From an uncultured Clostridia bacterium (GTDB lineage: Bacteria > Bacillota > Clostridia > Oscillospirales > CAG-272), in the NCBI GenBank assembly GCA_937898155.1, contig CALEJO010000063.1, positions 1 through 16,040 of the forward strand: a DNA stretch of 16,040 nt, written 5' to 3'. The notes beneath the pieces were generated by a model. It did no database searches. It worked only from the letters and a program-made list of their open reading frames with translations, and was not told the origin of the DNA. Both the position numbers and the translations under genes were made by a program. Below, piece by piece: positions 5,871 through 11,878 of this stretch; the first letter of the stretch is position 1; each line of letters begins with the position of its first letter.

Positions 5871-6878
5871 TTATTCGCCGAATTCCTGCGCCGCGCGACG
5901 GAGCATTTCGCGGATCGGCAGGTGATACGGGCACCGCGTTTCGCAGGCGCCGCACCCGACGCACGCCGACGCTTTGACCGAAAGCGTCGCGTAGCGCTCC
6001 CGCGCCCACCCTTCGAGATTGTAGCGCGAAAGATATCCCTCGAACAAAAAGACACTCGGAATGGAAATGCCCTTCGTGCAGGGTGCGCAGTAATTGCAAC
6101 GGCGGCAGAACGATTCGCCGAGCGACGCGCGAACAGACGCGATCTCTTTCTTTTCCGCTTCGGTCAGCGGCGCGGTGTTTGCCGCCGCCGAGACGTTTTC
6201 GCGCACCTCATCGGCGCAATACATCCCGGGGATCACGACCGTCACATCGGGGTTCTGCGCAAGAAAGCGCATCGCGAGCGTGCCGTTTTCGATCGCGCCG
6301 CCCGCCATCGGCTTCATCGCGATAAAGCCGACGTTCGCCTCCGCGCACCGACGGATCAATTCCTCGCCCTGCGTTTCCACGATATTATAGGGGAACATCA
6401 CGGTTTCGATCACGGGGAGCGTGAGCGCCCGCGCGCAGACCTCGGCGGAATGTGCCGTCAGCCCGATATGTCCAATCTTGCCCGCGGCTTTGGCTTCCGT
6501 GAGCGCTTCGAGCGCCCCGCCCTCGCCGAGAACGGTATCAAGCTGTGCCATGCTCGGATTATGAATCTGATAGAGGTCGATATGGTCGGTTTGCAGATTA
6601 CGCAAGCTCGTTTCGATGTCCCGCGCCATGTCCGCTTTCGTGCGTGCCATGCTCTTGGTCGCCAGCACAAAACGATCACGCTTGCCGGCGATCGCCGCGC
6701 CGATCCACTCCTCGCTGACCGTATAGGCGCGCGCCGTGTCGATATAGTTGATGCCCGCGTCGAGCACCGCCTGCATCAAAACGGGCGCGTCTTCTTTTTC
6801 GATTCGTTGAATCGGGATACCGCCGAAGCCGACCGCCGAGACGCGAAGCCCCGTTTTTCCGAGAATCCGATATTCCAT
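5871..6878 (-). CDS. Aldo/keto reductase with C-terminal 4Fe-4S ferredoxin-like domain
   Basis: The N-terminal 260 residues form an aldo/keto reductase barrel with the catalytic tetrad D47 (YIDTAR), Y52 (RAYTVSE), K75 (ATKS) and H106 (YQIHNP). The family reduces aldehydes or ketones with NAD(P)H. The tail adds two cysteine clusters, CRRCNYCAPC and CVGCGACETRCP, characteristic of the anaerobe-type AKR-ferredoxin fusion, which may couple to electron carriers. The length is 335 residues. The start at 6878 is chosen from GGAGGA seven bases upstream; a longer frame to 6962 runs back through the promoter and the spoIIIA terminator and is rejected. It has its own promoter (6904-6932) and so is independent of spoIIIA. 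The substrate is unknown. No terminator is seen before the typA promoter. Confidence 0.93.
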   Translation of the reverse strand: MEYRILGKTGLRVSAVGFGGIPIQRIEKEDAPVLMQAVLDAGINYIDTARAYTVSEEWIGAAIAGKRDRFVLATKSMARTKADMARDIETSLRNLQTDHIDLYQIHNPSMAQLDTVLGEGGALEALTEAKAAGKIGHIGLTAHSAEVCARALTLPVIETVMFPYNIVETQGEELIRRCAEANVGFIAMKPMAGGAIENGTLAMRFLAQNPDVTVVIPGMYCADEVRENVSAAANTAPLTEAEKKEIASVRASLGESFCRRCNYCAPCTKGISIPSVFLFEGYLSRYNLEGWARERYATLSVKASACVGCGACETRCPYHLPIREMLRRAAQEFGE

Positions 6879-6903
6879 AGTGTCCTCCGAGCTTTTTTCT
6901 TTC

Positions 6904-6932
6904 ATTATACCTGTTTTTTTCGCGGTTTGCAA
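6904..6932 (-). promoter_or_regulatory. Sigma-A promoter of the aldo/keto reductase gene
   Basis: On the minus strand TTGCAA (plus 6927-6932), exactly 17 bp of spacer and a perfect TATAAT (6904-6909) precede the gene. The predicted start is near 6897, giving a leader of about 19 nt that carries the ribosome binding site. It sits immediately past the spoIIIA terminator. Confidence 0.8.
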
Positions 6933-6942
6933 TGGGATAAAC

Positions 6943-6971
6943 AAAAAACGGCTGTGAATCACAGCCGTTTT
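6943..6971. terminator. Terminator of the spoIIIA operon
   Basis: AAAACGGCTGTGA (6945-6957) and TCACAGCCGTTTT (6959-6971) are perfect inverse complements around a single base, followed on the minus strand by six T residues (plus 6943-6948). It begins seven bases after the spoIIIAH stop, a strong rho-independent terminator separating spoIIIA from the aldo/keto reductase gene. Confidence 0.92.
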
Positions 6972-6977
6972 CCGATT

Positions 6978-7607
6978 TTATTTTTCCGAGATCGTCACGT
7001 TCGCGGGCAGGATATCCGCCTGCAAATAGACGATTTCGAGAATCTGCGACAGTTGGTTCGGCTTCAGCCCCTCGGCGCTGACGACGACATTCGCTTTTTC
7101 GCCGTTGATCACCGCGACGCAATCCGCAAAGCCCTTCGCCTTGACCAACGATTCGATGTTCGCCTCTTTTTCGATCGTCGCGGCGATCGCTGCGATGTCG
7201 GCGAGCGCCTGTGTCTTCGCTTCTTCGAGCGTTGCTGCGTCATCCACGACGCCCTGCAAGACCTCGATCGCCTCATCTCTCGCGCGCTGACGCTCGATCT
7301 GTGATGCCGCAAAATAGTTCGTCGGCTCCTCGCCCGACGACGGCGTGACGTCGTCCGTTCCGTCCTGCAAGCCCGCCGGCTCCACAGGCGGCTCCGTGCC
7401 GCCGAACAGCGCCCAGTTGGCGTAAATCGCCGCGCCGATCAGCAAAACCGACAGGACGATGACGAGATTGCGCGCGCCGAATTTCTTCATGCCCTCTTTC
7501 GTGAAAAAGCTTTTGAATTTGAACTCCTTTTTCTCCGGCTCCGGCAGTTCCAACACCGCGTTTTCCTTTTGACTTGCCCGCATAGCAGCTCTCTCTTCGT
7601 TTCTCAT
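6978..7607 (-). CDS. spoIIIAH: Stage III sporulation protein AH
   Basis: SpoIIIAH is the mother-cell partner of forespore SpoIIQ; the two bridge the intermembrane space through a ring-forming YscJ/FliF-like domain. The 209 residues comprise a charged cytoplasmic N-terminus, one membrane helix at about 46-66 (RNLVIVLSVLLIGAAIYANW), a Glu/Pro/Ser-rich linker and the C-terminal domain (about 105-209) with the helix SQIERQRARDEAIEVLQ and the end LQADILPANVTIS. The start at 7607 is preferred: GAGGAG lies seven bases upstream, whereas the ATG at 7613 is only one base from it. It is last in the operon, about 20 nt after spoIIIAG, and is followed by the terminator at 6943-6971. The identity is firm from order and motif; spoIIQ is not in the window. 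Confidence 0.94.
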   Translation of the reverse strand: MRNEERAAMRASQKENAVLELPEPEKKEFKFKSFFTKEGMKKFGARNLVIVLSVLLIGAAIYANWALFGGTEPPVEPAGLQDGTDDVTPSSGEEPTNYFAASQIERQRARDEAIEVLQGVVDDAATLEEAKTQALADIAAIAATIEKEANIESLVKAKGFADCVAVINGEKANVVVSAEGLKPNQLSQILEIVYLQADILPANVTISEK

Positions 7608-7629
7608 ACCCATTCTCCTCTTTCGTAGT

Positions 7630-8118
7630 TTATTTGGTTCCCACAATACAGATTCGGTTGCTCCCGATGGAAAACGCCGTCGTGAGCACGGCGATCACCT
7701 TTGCCTGCGTTTCGGGATCGTCTCCGCCCTTGCACGCGACCGAAATGCCCGTGATCTTGGGATAACGCTCCTGCCGCAGGATCAGCTCCGTTCCGCGGTC
7801 GCCCTGCACCGTCAAATATTCGGTCGAACGGCGTTCTCCGCTGACATCTTCGTTGCAAACGTAAACGTATTCCGCTCCCTCCGAGACGCACACGAGCGCT
7901 CGCACGGAATCCGAGCCTGTGATCTCCGCTACTATGGTTCTAATTCTATTCTCGACCTGCTCGATATATGCCTCCGTCGAAAATGTTTTTTCGGCGGGCG
8001 CGCCTTCGCTCTGCTTCGTGCCGACCGTGCCGAGCACCACGCAGAGAACGCCCGCAAGCCCCAAAAGCACGAGGAGCAAGGTTTTTCCCTTGTCCCCGAG
8101 CCGTTCCGCCCATTTCAT
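7630..8118 (-). CDS. spoIIIAG: Stage III sporulation protein AG
   Basis: SpoIIIAG forms a large ring in the mother-cell outer forespore membrane, part of the feeding-tube channel. The 162 residues contain one membrane helix at about 14-33 (TLLLVLLGLAGVLCVVLGTV), then an extracellular ring-building domain with the conserved segments YIEQVENRIRTIVAEI, TEYLTVQGDRGTE, ITGISVACKGGDDPETQAKVI and TTAFSIGSNRICI. The ATG overlaps the spoIIIAF stop as ATGA (8115-8118), so translation is coupled, and GAGGTG lies eight bases upstream. The length is somewhat below the Bacillus subtilis protein, as in many Clostridia. Confidence 0.94.
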   Translation of the reverse strand: MKWAERLGDKGKTLLLVLLGLAGVLCVVLGTVGTKQSEGAPAEKTFSTEAYIEQVENRIRTIVAEITGSDSVRALVCVSEGAEYVYVCNEDVSGERRSTEYLTVQGDRGTELILRQERYPKITGISVACKGGDDPETQAKVIAVLTTAFSIGSNRICIVGTK

Positions 8119-8600
8119 TTCACCATCACCTCGATTTCGCTCCTTTCGAGAAATAATTTTCGCAGATCCGCGGCGATCGCTTCCCCGTCGCGCCCGTCGG
8201 CAAGCGCGACGCGAATCGACGTAATCTCCACGGCGGAAAGATCAGATGCATCGAGTGTGACGCTGACGGAGACGCCGTCCGGTGTCCGTCCGTATCGCGC
8301 ACATAAGTAAGACGCGATCGCCTGCTCGATCTGCCCTTTGCTCGCCTCCACGACGCGCGTCGATTGCCGCTCTTTCACCGCCTCTTCCTCGACGGTGAGC
8401 GACGCCTCCTCCGCCTCGATCAGCGCGGGCAATTCGCGCACCGCGGCGAGGAGCGGCACCGAGACCGCCGCCACAAGGCACACCGAGACGAGAAAACGGA
8501 TGTGCTTTTTCACGTTGCCGTCCGGTGCGAGCAAAAGCAAAACGCCCGAAACGACCGTCATCAGTAAAATTTCCCCGAGATATCCCGCGATCTTCGCCAT
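8115..8600 (-). CDS. spoIIIAF: Stage III sporulation protein AF
   Basis: SpoIIIAF is a small membrane protein of the SpoIIIA complex. The 161 residues show two N-terminal membrane helices (about 8-26 and 33-53: ILLMTVVSGVLLLLAP and IRFLVSVCLVAAVSVPLLAA). A helical charged linker follows, then a soluble C-terminal domain (about 85-161) with ASYLCARYGRTPDGVSVSV and ending LERSEIEVMVK. The start is the ATG at 8600, with GAGGTG three bases before it; a GTG at 8606 would sit inside that site and is rejected. It begins eight bases after the spoIIIAE stop and overlaps spoIIIAG by four bases. Confidence 0.93.
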   Translation of the reverse strand: MAKIAGYLGEILLMTVVSGVLLLLAPDGNVKKHIRFLVSVCLVAAVSVPLLAAVRELPALIEAEEASLTVEEEAVKERQSTRVVEASKGQIEQAIASYLCARYGRTPDGVSVSVTLDASDLSAVEITSIRVALADGRDGEAIAADLRKLFLERSEIEVMVK

Positions 8601-8607
8601 ACGCACC

Positions 8608-9699
8608 TCACACCGAAACCGACGCCATCAGCGAGAGCGTCAGAATGAAAAACACCGCCGAGATCGCCAGAATCGCCGCCACATAGCCGAAAAACGACGA
8701 GATTTCCCCGATCAGCTTCCCCTCCGAGGAAAGTCCCAGCACGCCCGCGCAAACGCCGAGAACCTCCAAAAAGAGCTTGTGCGCGAGAATGGCGCAAAGC
8801 GGAGCGGCGGCGATCAGCGCAACCGTCACCGCGCCGACGATCCCCGTCGCCGCTTTCAGCGCGCCGAGCCCGCCCGCCACGGTGGAGATCGCTTCGTTGA
8901 CGGCGCTCCCGACGAGCGGGACGAACGCGCCGACCGCGAATTTCACCGCTTTGAGTGCGAGTGAGTCCGCGCTTTTCGCCAAAATCCCCTGAAACGCCAC
9001 GACGGCGGAAAGGCAGAGCGTGACAAAGCCCATGACGTAGGAAATGACCTTTTTCATCGTCGGCAAAATCGACGAAAGCGATAAGTCACCGAAGAGCGTC
9101 CCAACCGCGGCGACGGCGAGACACATCTTCATGAGCGGCAGAAGCGCACCCGCGCACATCTGTTCGAGAAGCGACAGCGCCGCGCTCAAAACGCCGGAAA
9201 GCACCGCCGCGGACGTGATATTGCCGCTTCCGATCATCAGTGCCGTCATCGCGGGCGTGAACATCGGCATGAATTTGGAAAGCGACGAAATGTAAGCGTC
9301 CGCAAAGGAAAACAGCCCGTCCGTCGCGGCGAAGATCGCCGTGCTGACGGCGAGCAGTCCCGTGAATTCCAGCACCGTTCCAAGCGCGGGCGACGTGACG
9401 AGATCGCGTAGCACGCGCAGGCACGCGGACAGGAGAAGCAGTCCGAGCAGGAGCGCAAACGTGCGCGCCACGTCCGGCACCGCGTCGAAAAAGAGCCGCC
9501 AGCCCGTCTTCCAAAAATACGAAAAGGAAAACGAATCGTAGATCGAGCCGACGTCTTCTTCCCAGATGCCCTCCGGCAGATAGCCGCGAATTTCGTCGGG
9601 GACGTCGAGTTCGAGCCGCGCTTCTCCGTCTGCCGCGACTGAGCACGGCGCAAGAAGAAAGAGCAGCACGAGGAGCCAAATCCACGCGCGTTTTTTCAC
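8608..9699 (-). CDS. spoIIIAE: Stage III sporulation protein AE
   Basis: SpoIIIAE is the large polytopic membrane subunit, a candidate pore component of the SpoIIIA channel. The 363 residues begin with a clear signal peptide (KKR then WIWLLVLLFLLAPCSVA). An extracytoplasmic segment with EIRGYLPEGIWEEDVGSI follows, and then about seven hydrophobic helices, including TFALLLGLLLLSACL, GLLAVSTAIFAATDG, TALMIGSGNITSAAVL and AAILAISAVFFILTLSLM. I choose the GTG at 9699, one base after the spoIIIAD stop and with GGGGG about eight bases upstream. An in-frame GTG at 9708 overlaps that site and would place three extra residues before the KKR stretch. Confidence 0.95.
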   Translation of the reverse strand: MKKRAWIWLLVLLFLLAPCSVAADGEARLELDVPDEIRGYLPEGIWEEDVGSIYDSFSFSYFWKTGWRLFFDAVPDVARTFALLLGLLLLSACLRVLRDLVTSPALGTVLEFTGLLAVSTAIFAATDGLFSFADAYISSLSKFMPMFTPAMTALMIGSGNITSAAVLSGVLSAALSLLEQMCAGALLPLMKMCLAVAAVGTLFGDLSLSSILPTMKKVISYVMGFVTLCLSAVVAFQGILAKSADSLALKAVKFAVGAFVPLVGSAVNEAISTVAGGLGALKAATGIVGAVTVALIAAAPLCAILAHKLFLEVLGVCAGVLGLSSEGKLIGEISSFFGYVAAILAISAVFFILTLSLMASVSV

Positions 9700-9700
9700 G

Positions 9701-10090
9701 TCAGCCACCCCCGATCAGCGCAGCGATCCGCGTCATCAGCGAGCGAAGCACGGGGATCGCTAAAAGCAAAATGACCGTTTTTGCGGCGAATTCCACTTTC
9801 GACGCGATCGCACTTTCCCCGCTGTCGCGGCAAAAGTCCGCCGTCGTCTGCGCGAGCAGTCCGATGCCGATCGCTTTCAGAATCGTTTCGAGATAGAGTG
9901 TAAAGCCCGTTTTTTCCGTCAGCTCGCGCACGAAGCGCAAAACGGGGACAAGCTCCGTCAGCGCCCCGACAAGCAAAATCACGCCCGTGAAAATGCCCGC
10001 AAACATCGCGTATTCCGCTTTCAGCCCGCGCAAAACGCTGACCGCCGTCAGTCCGATCACGGCGATTCCGCAAAACGAAACGATGTTCAT
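9701..10090 (-). CDS. spoIIIAD: Stage III sporulation protein AD
   Basis: SpoIIIAD is a small polytopic membrane protein related to SpoIIIAC. The 129 residues, close to the Bacillus length, have about four hydrophobic helices: VSFCGIAVIGLTAVSVL, FAGIFTGVILLVGALTEL, TILKAIGIGLLAQTTADFC and TVILLLAIPVLRSLM. CRDSGESAIASKVEFAAK is a characteristic block. The ATG overlaps the spoIIIAC stop (ATGA at 10087-10090). The Shine-Dalgarno sequence is poor, so re-initiation coupled to spoIIIAC is likely. A longer frame to 10225 overlaps spoIIIAC and is rejected. Confidence 0.95.
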   Translation of the reverse strand: MNIVSFCGIAVIGLTAVSVLRGLKAEYAMFAGIFTGVILLVGALTELVPVLRFVRELTEKTGFTLYLETILKAIGIGLLAQTTADFCRDSGESAIASKVEFAAKTVILLLAIPVLRSLMTRIAALIGGG

Positions 10091-10284
10091 ATGCCGAATA
10101 AACTCTTCACCGTATCGAAAATGCCGCCGAGCTCCCGCACGAGCATCAGAAGCACGATCAGAATACCCGAAACCGAAACGAGCATCGCCTGCTCGTCCCG
10201 CCCCGATTTGTTTAGCACCTGACACGCGACGGTGACGATGATCCCGATGCCGATCACTTTCAGCAAAAGTTCTGTGTTCATCAT
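10087..10284 (-). CDS. spoIIIAC: Stage III sporulation protein AC
   Basis: The 65-residue protein consists of two membrane helices (ELLLKVIGIGIIVTVACQVL and AMLVSVSGILIVLLMLV) joined by the NKSGRDEQA loop, ending with GGIFDTVKSLFGI. This is the normal size and pattern for SpoIIIAC. Two adjacent ATG codons (10284 and 10281) could start it; AAAGGA stands five bases before the first, so that one is given, but the second is also possible. A TTG further upstream (10302) is unlikely. It starts 14 bases after the spoIIIAB stop. Confidence 0.93.
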   Translation of the reverse strand: MMNTELLLKVIGIGIIVTVACQVLNKSGRDEQAMLVSVSGILIVLLMLVRELGGIFDTVKSLFGI

Positions 10285-10298
10285 CCTTTTCCTTTCTT

Positions 10299-10802
10299 TC
10301 AAAGAATCAGAATCGCCGCCACGGCGCCGAGGGAAAGCCCGAGCGTGCGATAGAGCTTTTCGTTTTTCTTTGCCTCGGCGCGTTGCCGTTCTGCCTCGGC
10401 GCTCATCTGCGAAAGATAGCGGTCCATTTGCCGGAGCTGCATTTCGCCGCCCGTTTTTCCGATCGACGCGCCAAACGCGGCGACGAGCGCCGTCTGCGTC
10501 TCATTCAGCGCCCACTTGCCCGCGCACTCCCGCATCGCCGCCTGCCACGCGTCGTGATAGACCGCGTCCGTTTCGTGTGCGGTCAGCGCCCGCAAAAAAC
10601 CGATCTTTTCGAGCGTCGGATCGGCATACGAGCGGAAAATCTGCTTCGTCGGCGTGAGATAGGCGTCGATCTGCCCGCGGATATAGAGAAAAAAGGAATA
10701 AAACGCCTCACACAGTGCCGTTCGTTCCCGCTCCCGCCGACCGGCGAAAAAGCCGCCGAGCGCGCACGCGGCAAAGCACAAAAACGCACCCGCGAGCTTC
10801 AT
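10299..10802 (-). CDS. spoIIIAB: Stage III sporulation protein AB
   Basis: SpoIIIAB resembles a reduced type II secretion GspF-like protein and is thought to sit next to the SpoIIIAA ATPase. The 167 residues start with a hydrophobic segment (LAGAFLCFAACALGGFFAG), continue with a helical cytoplasmic part containing FYSFFLYIRGQIDAYLTP and ASIGKTGGEMQLRQMDRY, and end in a membrane helix (LGLSLGAVAAILIL). GGAGG lies seven bases before the ATG at 10802, which overlaps the spoIIIAA stop as ATGA. The longer frame to 10925 is only overlap with spoIIIAA. Confidence 0.95.
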   Translation of the reverse strand: MKLAGAFLCFAACALGGFFAGRRERERTALCEAFYSFFLYIRGQIDAYLTPTKQIFRSYADPTLEKIGFLRALTAHETDAVYHDAWQAAMRECAGKWALNETQTALVAAFGASIGKTGGEMQLRQMDRYLSQMSAEAERQRAEAKKNEKLYRTLGLSLGAVAAILIL

Positions 10803-11713
10803 CTTACCGCCTCCGTTTCGCGCGGCGAAAGCGAAAAGTGCGTCTCCGTCGGCTTGCGGGCAAGTCCGACCGTGAAGCGGAACACCCCCGCTTCGAGGAG
10901 TCGCCGGAGTTGCGGCTTGCGCCAAAGCTCCTCTGCCGTGGCGGCGTGCGCCGTGGCGATCAGCGGCACGCCGCTTTGCTGTGCCATGAGGATCGCGTCC
11001 ATCTCTGCGGCGCCGCCCAGTTCATCGCAGAGGATCACCTCGGGAGAGAGCGTCCGCGTCGCGATCTCGATGCCCTTTGCTTTCGGATAGCCGCTCAAAA
11101 TGTCCGTGAGCGACGAGGAAAACATGGCTTTCATTTCCAGCTCCCCACGCGTGTCGATGAGCGCGACGCGGCGCGGGCGCGGCTCCGAGGAAAGCGTCGC
11201 CGCCAGATCGCGGATCATCGTCGTTTTGCCGACGTTCGGCGGCGAATACAGAAGCGCCGAAGCAATTCCCGTCGGTGTATCGAGAAGCGAGCACAGCTCG
11301 TCACACACGCCGCGGATCGGATGCGGGATGCGAATGCAAAGCGATCGGATGCCGTAAACGCCGCGGATGCCCGCGCCGTCTTGTCCCGCCCTGCCGCAAA
11401 CGCCGATACGATAGCCATTTTCGAGCGCCACGTAGCCCTCCTTGATCGTCTCTCCGTAGGTATGCACGGAATCCTCGCAGAGCTTTTGAAAGGTTTCCGT
11501 CAGCTCCGCCGCCGTGCAAAAGAGCAGCGCGCCGCCGAAGCGGCAGACGTTTTCTCCCGCCGCCGTCAGCGAAAACGGCGCGTCCGCGCGCAGGCGCAGT
11601 TCGCTGATCTGCTTTTCGCGCGTCGCCCCGCTCTTTTCCGCGTAATCCATGACCGCCGCCGCGATCCGCGCGGGCAAAAGCATCAGCACACGTTCCAGCT
11701 CCGGCAAAAGCAT
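10799..11713 (-). CDS. spoIIIAA: Stage III sporulation protein AA, secretion-type ATPase
   Basis: SpoIIIAA is the cytoplasmic ATPase of the mother-cell SpoIIIA complex, similar to secretion ATPases. In 304 residues I see the N-terminal domain with HTYGETIKEGYVALENGYRI (84-103), Walker A SPPNVGKTT (157-165, Ser where the textbook motif starts with Gly), the acidic strand ALIDTRGELE (184-193), the Walker B-like EVILCDELGG (225-234) and ATAHA (253-257). The ATG at 11713 has AAGGGGG eight bases upstream. ATG codons at about 11740 lie inside the predicted sigma-E -10 element and cannot be the start. A very long frame extending to 13108 runs antisense to the mannosidase gene and is an artefact. First gene of the operon. 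Confidence 0.96.
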   Translation of the reverse strand: MLLPELERVLMLLPARIAAAVMDYAEKSGATREKQISELRLRADAPFSLTAAGENVCRFGGALLFCTAAELTETFQKLCEDSVHTYGETIKEGYVALENGYRIGVCGRAGQDGAGIRGVYGIRSLCIRIPHPIRGVCDELCSLLDTPTGIASALLYSPPNVGKTTMIRDLAATLSSEPRPRRVALIDTRGELEMKAMFSSSLTDILSGYPKAKGIEIATRTLSPEVILCDELGGAAEMDAILMAQQSGVPLIATAHAATAEELWRKPQLRRLLEAGVFRFTVGLARKPTETHFSLSPRETEAVR

Positions 11714-11738
11714 CGTCACGCCCCCTTTCGTTTGCTTC

Positions 11739-11768
11739 ATCATATGACCTTGTCCGCGCAAATATGCG
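11739..11768 (-). promoter_or_regulatory. Predicted sigma-E promoter of the spoIIIA operon
   Basis: On the minus strand CGCATATT (plus 11761-11768) matches the sigma-E -35 pattern KMATATT. After a 14-bp spacer, CATATGAT (11739-11746) matches the -10 pattern CATACAMT at six of eight bases, including CATA and the final T. Transcription would start near 11732, leaving about 19 nt to the spoIIIAA ATG. In Bacillus subtilis spoIIIA is sigma-E-dependent, so sequence and family knowledge agree. Confidence 0.75.
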
Positions 11769-11795
11769 AAAGACGGAGAAAAATCGAAATCGCCA

Positions 11796-11824
11796 TTGAC
11801 GCAGACAGTTTTTTCCGATATAAT
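11796..11824 (+). promoter_or_regulatory. Sigma-A promoter of the alpha-mannosidase gene
   Basis: TTGACG (11796-11801), a 17-bp spacer and TATAAT (11819-11824) differ from consensus at one base. The predicted start is near 11831, at the first base of the palindrome 11831-11849. It is divergent from the sigma-E element, with 27 bp between the two -35 boxes. Confidence 0.85.
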
Positions 11825-11830
11825 AAAAAT

Positions 11831-11849
11831 CGGACGCGGGACGCGTCCG
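11831..11849. promoter_or_regulatory. Palindrome at the mannosidase transcription start (operator or 5' hairpin)
   Basis: CGGACGCG (11831-11838) and CGCGTCCG (11842-11849) are perfect inverse complements with a 3-nt loop. Its position at the predicted +1 suggests a repressor operator or a 5'-terminal stem that stabilises the mRNA. ATCGGA (11829-11834) can pair instead with TCCGAT (11853-11858), an alternative fold. A further small stem CCGA/TCGG (11854-11865) lies just before the AAGGAG at 11867-11872. Confidence 0.6.
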
Positions 11850-11878
11850 AAATCCGATGATTCGGGAAGGAGAATCCT

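Noticed and set aside
5625..7304. Plus-strand frame of 559 codons antisense to the aldo/keto reductase and spoIIIAH genes
   Set aside because: It crosses two promoters and a terminator of real genes and has shadow-frame composition.
8119..8200. Internal sigma-E promoter before spoIIIAG, as reported in Bacillus subtilis
   Set aside because: I looked upstream of spoIIIAG on the minus strand and saw no convincing CATA-type -10 with an ATATT-type -35.
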